A stretch of DNA of 64,000 bases. Source: CAWDVH01 sp963805705. GTDB lineage: Bacteria; Actinomycetota; Actinomycetes; Streptosporangiales; Streptosporangiaceae. Of the stretch, positions 58,059 through 64,000 are shown one piece after another. Numbering within the stretch: position 1 is the stretch's first letter; each line of letters begins with the position of its first letter. The DNA lies in the NCBI GenBank assembly GCA_963805705.1, contig CAWDVH010000004.1, positions 496,001 through 560,000 on the forward strand, written 5' to 3'. The translations under genes and the position numbers were made by a program. Below the pieces are notes generated by a model. It ran no database searches, was not told the origin of the DNA, and saw only the letters and a list, made by a program, of their open reading frames with translations.

Positions 58059-58958
58059 ATGAATGGCTACTGGGAGCAAGTCGAGGACCGCTGGGCCGCC
58101 GCTCTCGAAGCGGTACGAGCCGATAGCACTGACGACGGGGCTATGCTGCGCCGCCGGCGGTTAACGTTCTTTCCGCTGCCTTCAGTTCCCATCGCGATCA
58201 CGGGCGTCCGGGGCGCCGGCAAAAGCGTCATCTACGACGCCCTCGCCGGATGCATTGCTGGGTCGTATGTCCCGCTGGGACGGAGCGAGAAAATAGAGAC
58301 CCATCAGGTGAAGACCGGGCAGCGCGGTCAGCGGCGACGTTCGACCGTCAGCGTAGTGCCGGGCCAGGTTTCTTATGACCAGGGCCAGGCGTTCACCAAC
58401 ATGTTCCTCAACGGGAATCGGCCGATGGGCGTCATCCACGTCGTCAGCTGGGGGTACGACTGGGTCTGGGGCCAGGCCGAGCGCCAGGCCATCTTGCAGT
58501 ACCTGCGGGGCACGGGAACCGAGCCGGACCTGGCGAGCGTGCGTGCCGAAAACCGGAAAGGGGAACTCAAGTTCTTCCGGGATACGTGCGACCTGATACG
58601 GCAAGCGTGGTCTTCCAGGCCGGCGGGAAGATGGCTCATCGTGGCGGTGACCAAAGCCGACCTGTACTGGCCCATGATTGACCAGGCGCGGAACTATTAC
58701 CTGCCTGACAGCAACCAGAACGGCGAGAGTGAGTTCCGCTCGATACTGCGCTCCCTTGTCGCTGACCTGCAGGAAGGCGGGATTAAACACCTGGCCGTCC
58801 TGCCGATCAGCTCCCTGTCGAAGCCATTTGACTTCTCTGAGGCGACGCACTTCGATTTTCAGACGACGATCACTGCCGAGTCGAAGCTGGGGGAGCAGCA
58901 GCGCCGGGCGCTGGTAAGCACGCTGCAGCAGACGGTAGGAGAGTTCAATGAAAAGTAA
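58059..58958 (+). CDS. P-loop GTPase, first gene of a membrane cassette
   Basis: A 299-residue nucleotide-binding protein. G1 is GVRGAGKS near residue 48-55, G4 is VAVTKADLYWP, and a G5-like segment is LPISSLSKPFDF. The usual DxxG of G3 is not obvious; SVVPGQVSYDQG stands where DxPGQ would be. The TKxD motif favours GTP over ATP. No membrane segment or known effector domain is visible. ATG with GGAGG four bases upstream. It overlaps the next gene by 11 bases. Resembles GTPases placed in prokaryotic conflict-type operons, but I cannot name a family with certainty. Confidence 0.75.
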   Translation: MNGYWEQVEDRWAAALEAVRADSTDDGAMLRRRRLTFFPLPSVPIAITGVRGAGKSVIYDALAGCIAGSYVPLGRSEKIETHQVKTGQRGQRRRSTVSVVPGQVSYDQGQAFTNMFLNGNRPMGVIHVVSWGYDWVWGQAERQAILQYLRGTGTEPDLASVRAENRKGELKFFRDTCDLIRQAWSSRPAGRWLIVAVTKADLYWPMIDQARNYYLPDSNQNGESEFRSILRSLVADLQEGGIKHLAVLPISSLSKPFDFSEATHFDFQTTITAESKLGEQQRRALVSTLQQTVGEFNEK

Positions 58959-59415
58959 CGAGCCTTCGCCGCCCGCGAAGCTGACTACCGGGCAGGACCT
59001 CGACGAGGCCCTGAGGATCGCCGAAGGACTGCTGGATCAGGCAGAGCGGACGATGGAGCGCTGCCGCCTCCTCTACATGTCAGCGGTTGGAGTCGTCGCG
59101 CTTGTCGCCTTCACATGCGCGGGCCTGGCGGAACTTTCCAAGTTCGCCGGCGGAGGCCGGCTGTGGGTGGCGTGGATCACCGGGATCCTGGGGGCCGTGA
59201 TCGGGCTGTTCGCCGCGATCCGGATCCGCATGGCGCTCGAAGCCCCGCTGCGCAGTCGAGCCGCCAGGGACGCAGCAGCGGCCGTTCAGGTCGTCGGGCT
59301 GCTGCGAGAGCTGATGCCCCTAATTGCCGAGCACGAGGGCTGGAGCCAGCTTCAGCTTCTCTCGTTCAGCTCCCGCGTCTCGCGATTCCCGATCGGATCC
59401 GGTGGCATCCGGTGA
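58948..59415 (+). CDS. Two-helix membrane protein of the GTPase cassette
   Basis: A 155-residue protein. Residues 15-40 are an amphipathic charged helix (LDEALRIAEGLLDQAERTMERC), followed by two membrane helices (LLYMSAVGVVALVAFTCAGLA and VAWITGILGAVIGLFAAIRI). The C-terminal 65 residues are soluble. It starts inside the GTPase gene (11-base overlap) and overlaps the third gene by four bases. The helix-TM-TM form suits a membrane anchor or pore partner for the GTPase; inference. Confidence 0.7.
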   Translation: MKSNEPSPPAKLTTGQDLDEALRIAEGLLDQAERTMERCRLLYMSAVGVVALVAFTCAGLAELSKFAGGGRLWVAWITGILGAVIGLFAAIRIRMALEAPLRSRAARDAAAAVQVVGLLRELMPLIAEHEGWSQLQLLSFSSRVSRFPIGSGGIR

Positions 59416-59744
59416 ACGAGGATCCGATGTGGAAGTACGTAGGCCAGATTAGCGGCGTGCTGGCCATCACCGGTGCGGTGGTACTTATCCTGACTACGAT
59501 CACGCTCGCGGTGTGGCAGCGCCTATCGCACCATCACATCCCGTCCGCAGAGGTTACCTGGGCCAGCTTCCTTACCGGCGTGCTGGCCGCGGGCCTGCTG
59601 TCAGTGGTGTACGGGTGGCTCCTGTATCGAAACAAGCTGGGAACCTTCAGGGACGAAAACAAGCTGGCCACCATCGCTTTCTGGTCTGGCCTGGCTATTG
59701 CCGCCGTGGCAGCGTCGGGATACTTCGTACCGCCCACCAACTGA
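59412..59744 (+). CDS. Three-helix membrane protein of the GTPase cassette
   Basis: A 110-residue protein with three membrane helices (ISGVLAITGAVVLILTTITL, WASFLTGVLAAGLLSVVYGW and IAFWSGLAIAAVAASGYFV). The loop LYRNKLGTFRDENK is basic and probably cytoplasmic. GTG 59412 overlaps the previous stop (GTGA); ATG 59427 is an alternative. No homology recognised. Confidence 0.7.
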   Translation: MNEDPMWKYVGQISGVLAITGAVVLILTTITLAVWQRLSHHHIPSAEVTWASFLTGVLAAGLLSVVYGWLLYRNKLGTFRDENKLATIAFWSGLAIAAVAASGYFVPPTN

Positions 59745-59802
59745 ATCCGGCGGGGTACGGCCTTGTTCGGCCGGCGGCTGTTGGACCGGGCCAGGCGGAG
59801 CG

Positions 59803-61314
59803 TTACTTGTAGCGCCTGCCGTGCAGGAACGTGGCGAGGGCCAGGATCTTGTTCATGTCCTGATCCGTACGGGTGAAGGACGTCAGGTTCACCATCGGCT
59901 TCATCCGCTGCCGGGTAATCGACTTGGGCCGGGCGAACTCACGCAGCCCGTCGGCGCCGTGGATCCGGCCGAAGCCGGAATCGCCAGATCCGCCGAACGG
60001 CAGCGCCGGCACGCTCGCGAACGCGATGACGGAATTAATCGCCGTCATGCCGCTGCGCATCGCCCTGGCCGCGCCCATCGCGGCCTTCTTGTTCCCGGCG
60101 AAGACGGTACCCCCGAGGCCGTAACGGTTGGCGTTGGCCAGGGCGACGCCTTCCTCGAGATCCGCGACCTTGGTAACGGTCACCGTGGGCCCGAATGTCT
60201 CCTCGGTTACCGCCCGGCTCTGCTCGGGCACATCGGCGAGGATGATCGGGCCGACGAACGGCGTGCGGATGCTCGTCATGCCGCCGACGACGGACCGCCC
60301 GCCGCGGGCGAGCGCGTCGGCGACGTGCTTCTCGATGACGTGAACCTGGCCGGGCATGGTCATCGGCCCGTAGTCTGCCTCGCGATCGTCGCCGGGACGG
60401 ACGTTGGCCACCCGTTCGGTAAGTTTCTCGAGGAACGTGTGGTAGACGTCCTGCGCCACGTAGACGCGCTCGACCCCGACGCAGGTCTGCCCCCCGTTAG
60501 ACAGGGCGCCCCAGGCGGCCGCGTCCGCCGCGGCATCGAGGTCCGCGTCGGCCGCGACGATGAAGGCATCCTTGCCGCCGCATTCGGCGACCATCGGCGT
60601 GAGATTCTGGGCGCAGGCCGCCATCACCTTCTTCGCGGTGTCCGCCGAGCCGGTGAATGCGATCTTGTTCACGGCGCTGCGGGCCAGGAGATCCCCCGTC
60701 TGGCCGGACCCGGTGATCAGCTGCAGCACCGGATGCTCGGTAACGACCTCGGCAAACGAGCTGACGAGCCAGCCGCCGACGGCCGGAGTGAGCTCGCTGG
60801 GCTTAAACACCACGGCGTTCCCGGCGGCCAGCGCGTAAGCGATCGAGCCCATCGGCGTGAATACCGGATAGTTCCACGGGCCGATCACGCCGATCACGCC
60901 GAGCGGCTGATACTCCAGCGTGGATGCCTGGTTGATGGCGACCAGGCCGCTGCGGACCTTGCGCGGGCCCAGGACCTTGCGCGCATGCCGGGCCGCCCAG
61001 TCGATGTGCACGATCGCGAGCAGGATCTCGAGCTTGGCGTCGGCCAGCGGCTTGCCCGTCTCGGTGTGCACGAGCTCGGCCAGGCGCGCGATGTACCTGG
61101 TGAGGTGTGACTTCCACTGGAGCAGCCGCCGCTGCCGCTCCTTCCAGCCCAGCCCGGCCCACCAGATCGCTGCCTCGTGCGCGCGAGCGACGGCCTCTGT
61201 GACTTCGCTCTCGCCGGACACCGGGAAAGTGGCAATGACTTCCGATGTCGCGGGGTTGAGCGTGTCGAAGGTTTCCGTCGACCTCGGAATGCCGTGCGTC
61301 CGTACCGTGACCAT
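59803..61314 (-). CDS. NAD(P)-dependent aldehyde dehydrogenase
   Basis: A 503-residue ALDH. The cofactor region has VIGPWNYPVFTPMGSIAYAL, KPSELTP and FTGSADTAKKV. The catalytic Glu is in AECGGKDAFI and the catalytic Cys in GGQTCVGVERVYV. EETFGPTVTV is typical. It resembles succinate-semialdehyde/benzaldehyde-type dehydrogenases; substrate unknown. ATG start. Convergent with the GTPase cassette (58 bases between stops). Confidence 0.9.
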   Translation of the reverse strand: MVTVRTHGIPRSTETFDTLNPATSEVIATFPVSGESEVTEAVARAHEAAIWWAGLGWKERQRRLLQWKSHLTRYIARLAELVHTETGKPLADAKLEILLAIVHIDWAARHARKVLGPRKVRSGLVAINQASTLEYQPLGVIGVIGPWNYPVFTPMGSIAYALAAGNAVVFKPSELTPAVGGWLVSSFAEVVTEHPVLQLITGSGQTGDLLARSAVNKIAFTGSADTAKKVMAACAQNLTPMVAECGGKDAFIVAADADLDAAADAAAWGALSNGGQTCVGVERVYVAQDVYHTFLEKLTERVANVRPGDDREADYGPMTMPGQVHVIEKHVADALARGGRSVVGGMTSIRTPFVGPIILADVPEQSRAVTEETFGPTVTVTKVADLEEGVALANANRYGLGGTVFAGNKKAAMGAARAMRSGMTAINSVIAFASVPALPFGGSGDSGFGRIHGADGLREFARPKSITRQRMKPMVNLTSFTRTDQDMNKILALATFLHGRRYK

Positions 61315-61414
61315 CGCCCTACATCACCGTCCTGTGCAGCAGTAAAGCGCCCGTTACGAGCCAGTAAATCATTGGCGAGGCATCGGCAGATACCGGCAAG
61401 CCGGCCCGGTCCGA

Positions 61415-62785
61415 CTAAGCAGTGGGCGTGGGCGTGGGCGTGGGAGTCGGCGTAGGCGTCGGCGTAGGCGTCGGCGTCGGCGTCGGAGTCGGAGTGGGCG
61501 TAGGCGTCGGCGGGGTAGTCGGCGGCGGCGTGGGATGCGGCGACTTGGTGTGGCGCGACGGGGACGGGGAAGGCGTCGGCGACGTGGAGTGCCGCGGAGT
61601 CGGTGGCGTAGTCGGAGGCGGCAGCGGAACTGGCGGGTTGCTCCCGGGGAGGGGGAACAGCCCGGCCGGCGGGGTAGTCGCGGGCGGGGCAGCGGGGCTG
61701 GTGCCGGCCGGGGCCGACGAGGCCGGTGGGGAGCCAGTCGACGTCCCTGGCGCCGCCGCCACCCCGGCGGTCGCATTCGAGCTGGCGGGCGACGCCGCGA
61801 ATGTGTGCTGATACAGCAGGGCGCCGCCCGCGACCAGGACGAGCAGCGCTGCCGCTGATGCCGCTATCACCAGTGCCAGGCCGCGCCGGGCCCGGGGCTG
61901 GACCGGGAAGCCGTCATTGTCCAGGGGGCCGAGCCGGTCCACGACGAAACTACGGTAGGGCTCGGCCTCCGGGTCAAGCGCCGCGTTCGTGATCTGCCGC
62001 CGGAGCATGGCGGGCGGGATCACGAGCGGTACCGTGCCGAGCAGATCAGGGCCGAAGGCGGTGTAATTGCGGTTCAGGCCGCAGGTGTCGCACGAGTTGA
62101 TGTGCTCGGTGAGCCGATCGAGCAGAGTCGGCGTGAGCTGGGGAGACGCAGGATCCCAGTGCCCGGCAATCTCCTCCAGCTCCGGGCAGCTGGTCCAGCC
62201 CCTGGACAGCGTGACCACGACCGAGGCTGCTTTTTCGAACCGGGCGCTCGCGCCGGACACCAGCGCGCGTGCCTGAACGGGGGAGACGCTGAATACCGCC
62301 GCGAGATCGTCGCCGTCGATTCCGTGCCGGAATACGAGGTTGAGCACCTCGCGGTCGCTCTCGGAGAGCCCGTCGAGGGCAGCCGTGACAACGAGCAGCG
62401 TCTCGGTCTCGGATCCCTGCGCCGGGGACCGGGACCGCGTGCCACGCCCCGCCGTGCGGGGATACTCGCCGCCGAGCTGGTCGGAAGCGGTCATCTCGGC
62501 ACGATCGGCCAGCAGGCCCATGCACTGCCGGTGAGCTATGCAGTAGAGCCACACCCGCAGGCGGTCGTAGTTGCGCAGCTTGTTGATCTGCGTGTCAGCG
62601 GCGATCAGGGTGTCCTGCACCGCGTCGGCCGCGGTGGCCGGGTTCTGCAGAACTCCCGCGCAGTAGTCGTACAGGTGCTCTCCGTACGTGTCATACACGT
62701 GGGCGAGAGGATGCCGGTCAGCGGCGCCCGGTCCCTCGAACATGCCCTGATTTTCGGCAGAACCAATGCCAAAGTCAGTCGACAC
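61415..62785 (-). CDS. ECF-type sigma factor fused to a zinc anti-sigma motif, a membrane helix and a Thr-Pro stalk
   Basis: A 456-residue protein. Residues 25-100 resemble sigma region 2 (AHVYDTYGEHLYDYCAGVLQ, then DRLRVWLYCIAHRQC) and 130-195 region 4 (LDGLSESDREVLNLVFRHGI). Near 230 lies HINSCDTC, the HxxxCxxC motif of zinc anti-sigma domains. One membrane helix follows near 310 (LALVIAASAAALLVLVAGGA), then about 125 residues of Pro/Thr/Ser-rich sequence ending in TP repeats. Sigma and anti-sigma functions would thus sit on one membrane-tethered chain. GTG with GGGAG seven bases upstream. Confidence 0.8.
   Translation of the reverse strand: MSTDFGIGSAENQGMFEGPGAADRHPLAHVYDTYGEHLYDYCAGVLQNPATAADAVQDTLIAADTQINKLRNYDRLRVWLYCIAHRQCMGLLADRAEMTASDQLGGEYPRTAGRGTRSRSPAQGSETETLLVVTAALDGLSESDREVLNLVFRHGIDGDDLAAVFSVSPVQARALVSGASARFEKAASVVVTLSRGWTSCPELEEIAGHWDPASPQLTPTLLDRLTEHINSCDTCGLNRNYTAFGPDLLGTVPLVIPPAMLRRQITNAALDPEAEPYRSFVVDRLGPLDNDGFPVQPRARRGLALVIAASAAALLVLVAGGALLYQHTFAASPASSNATAGVAAAPGTSTGSPPASSAPAGTSPAAPPATTPPAGLFPLPGSNPPVPLPPPTTPPTPRHSTSPTPSPSPSRHTKSPHPTPPPTTPPTPTPTPTPTPTPTPTPTPTPTPTPTPTPTA
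61416..61512 (-). repeat. Hexanucleotide-type repeat encoding (Thr-Pro)n
   Basis: About sixteen 6-bp units of the GTSGGN kind at the 3' end of the sigma-factor gene, giving a Thr-Pro tail that should be extended and variable in length. Confidence 0.9.
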
Positions 62786-63009
62786 AGAGAACTCCCATCC
62801 GGCTCTGCTTGCCTGGCGGGACGGCCGCCCCGGGTGCGACTTGGGCCGCTAAGGCCGTCCACGTCGGCGCAAGATCTAGCGGGTCAGATAACGGGGTCCA
62901 GGTGACAGGGGCTCACATATGGTATAGGTCACGACACTCTACCCCGCAGATTGCGTGCTTGTCTGCCGATGCGCCCAAGGCTCGGGGCGTTCCGCACCGG
63001 AGCCGGTGA

Positions 63010-63021
63010 ACGATATATCGT
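63010..63021. promoter_or_regulatory. Perfect palindrome before the CMD/SDR operon
   Basis: ACGATATATCGT, a 12-bp perfect palindrome ending six bases before the ATG at 63028, in the 242-base gap after the sigma-factor start. AT-rich and well placed for a dimeric repressor or a -10 region. Confidence 0.4.
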
Positions 63022-63027
63022 CCGGAT

Positions 63028-63618
63028 ATGAGCCGACTTCCTTACCTCCGCCATGATGATCTCAGCCCCGACGGCCAGAAGGTGTGGGACGGCATCGTCG
63101 GCTCGCGCGGAGGGGAGCTGGTCAATGAGCAGGGCGGCCTGATCGGCCCGTTCAACGCCTTTGTCCACGCGCCGGATGTCGGCAGGCGCCTGGCGTCGCT
63201 GGGCCAGACACTCCGGTTCGGGACCTCGATCGAGCGCCGGCTATCTGAGGTCGCCATCATCACCGTAGGTGCCCGCTGGAAGGCTGAGTTCGAGTGGTGG
63301 GCGCACGCCCGGATGGCCCGCGAGCATGGCGTCGCCGATGCGGTGGTCGACGCCATCGGCCGGGGGGAAGACCCTCCCTTCGAGGCCGGCGATGAGCGGG
63401 CCATCTACACGGCGGCCCGCCAGCTGACTGAGACCGGCCAGCTCGACCAGGGCGCTTACGACGGCGTCCGGCAGCTTCTCGGCGAGGCCGGCGTTGTCGA
63501 GCTGGTCTCCCTGTGCGGGTACTACAGTCTCATCTCGTTCCTGCTGAATGCCTTCGAGGTGCCCCTGCCGCCCGGTGCCGCGCCGGCCTGGGGAAGCCCG
63601 TCAGGGAAGACGGCATGA
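63028..63618 (+). CDS. Carboxymuconolactone decarboxylase family protein
   Basis: A 196-residue AhpD-like fold. ERRLSEVAIITVGARWKAEFEWWAH is the family core, with Glu and His in EFEWWAHARMAREHG; the CxxC of peroxidase-active AhpD is missing, so a decarboxylase-like or other role is likely. The ATG has no clear ribosome binding site and may be nearly leaderless. Its stop overlaps the next ATG (ATGA). Confidence 0.85.
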   Translation: MSRLPYLRHDDLSPDGQKVWDGIVGSRGGELVNEQGGLIGPFNAFVHAPDVGRRLASLGQTLRFGTSIERRLSEVAIITVGARWKAEFEWWAHARMAREHGVADAVVDAIGRGEDPPFEAGDERAIYTAARQLTETGQLDQGAYDGVRQLLGEAGVVELVSLCGYYSLISFLLNAFEVPLPPGAAPAWGSPSGKTA

Positions 63619-64000
63619 CCGGCGCGCCTGGCCCGGGCATGGGCGACGCGGCGAGCGCGGGCGACGCGGCCGGCGACCCGTATCTGCCGCCGGAGGCGGC
63701 CGGCTCGGCGCCAGGACGGGGCCGCCTGGTCGGCCGGCGGGTGCTGGTCGTCGGAGCCGGGACCCGACCCTCCCCGGAGCCTGACCCGCCGATGGGAAAC
63801 GGCCGGGCTATCGCCGTGCTGGCGGCCAGGGAAGGCGCGTCGGTCGTCTGCGCCGACCGGGACCGGGCCGCGGCGGAGGTGACCGCCGACCTGGTGCGAG
63901 CCGAGGGATCCAGGGCGGCGGTCGTGCTGGCCGACGTCGCGGATCCGCACGCCTGCACCGCGGTGGTCGAGGAGTCCGTGGCGGCGCTCGGCGGCCTCGA
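63615..64000 (+). CDS. Short-chain dehydrogenase/reductase, cut by window end
   Basis: The first 128 residues of an SDR. A Gly/Ala-rich N-terminal extension of about 45 residues comes first, then the Rossmann region VLVVGAGTRPSPEPDP with GNGRAIAVLAAREGASVVCADRD and ADVADPHACTAVV. The glycine motif is stretched: ten residues separate GAGTR from GNGRAIA. Catalytic Tyr-Lys lies beyond the window. Coupled to the upstream gene by a 4-base overlap, so they form an operon. Confidence 0.85.
   Translation, partial: MTGAPGPGMGDAASAGDAAGDPYLPPEAAGSAPGRGRLVGRRVLVVGAGTRPSPEPDPPMGNGRAIAVLAAREGASVVCADRDRAAAEVTADLVRAEGSRAAVVLADVADPHACTAVVEESVAALGGL

Noticed and set aside
57721..59744. Integrated phage or IS element
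   Set aside because: No transposase, integrase, terminal inverted repeats or att-like duplications are seen around the GTPase cassette; the nearest tRNA is about 28 kb away.
61416..61512. CRISPR array or non-coding microsatellite
   Set aside because: The units are 6 bp without spacers and lie in frame at the 3' end of the sigma-factor gene, encoding Thr-Pro.

Overview
The window is GC-rich throughout, uses many GTG and TTG starts, and carries the gene order tRNA-Arg / argS-like / rho / rpmE / prfA / prmC / sua5 / wecA / atpI-like / atpBEFHAGDC / DUF2550 / cobalamin adenosyltransferase. That order is typical of high-GC Actinobacteria (Actinomycetia), so I infer a filamentous-type actinomycete. 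The species cannot be told from the window.

Layout. 1-7.0 kb: a TetR regulator, then a coupled run of an oxalyl-CoA-synthetase-like AMP ligase, a ketopantoate-reductase-like protein and an AlsS-like ThDP enzyme, followed by a SulP transporter. 7.0-11.9 kb: a Zn-ribbon/HTH protein, a divergent EF-Tu paralogue, a 0.8-kb gap with a possible small RNA, a TreT-like glycosyltransferase and a GNAT. 11.9-24.4 kb: a catabolic island for an aromatic acid handled as its CoA ester (anthranilate or salicylate type). It has an aryl-CoA ligase, a fused monooxygenase/reductase, a divergent PaaX-type regulator, a RidA-family protein, an enoyl-CoA hydratase, a bicupin and a complete Liv-type ABC importer. 24.4-29.1 kb: OsmC, a class V aminotransferase-fold protein, and a coupled aldo/keto reductase / ornithine-cyclodeaminase-like / threonine-dehydratase-like run.

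29.1-48.0 kb is the conserved housekeeping block: transcription termination, ribosomal protein L31, release factor 1 and its methylase, t6A synthesis, a lipid-linked sugar-phosphate transferase and the complete F1Fo ATP synthase. The usual lysA-hom-thrC-thrB genes between argS and rho are absent, and the argS-like gene has lost its catalytic core. 48.2-56.6 kb: a GMC oxidoreductase, then an ANTAR/GAF/PAS/PP2C phosphatase facing a 1492-residue hybrid histidine kinase with seven HAMP-like units. The coding regions of these two overlap tail to tail.

57.0-59.7 kb is accessory. It holds a membrane protein, a small CxxC protein, and a tightly overlapping three-gene cassette of a P-loop GTPase plus two small membrane proteins, the best candidate here for an undescribed system. 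59.8-64 kb: an aldehyde dehydrogenase, a sigma factor fused to an anti-sigma-type zinc motif, a membrane helix and a Thr-Pro stalk, and the start of a carboxymuconolactone-decarboxylase/SDR operon that runs off the window. Tandem repeats with an 18-bp (or 36-bp) period recur at eight separate loci, both inside genes and in one leader region.
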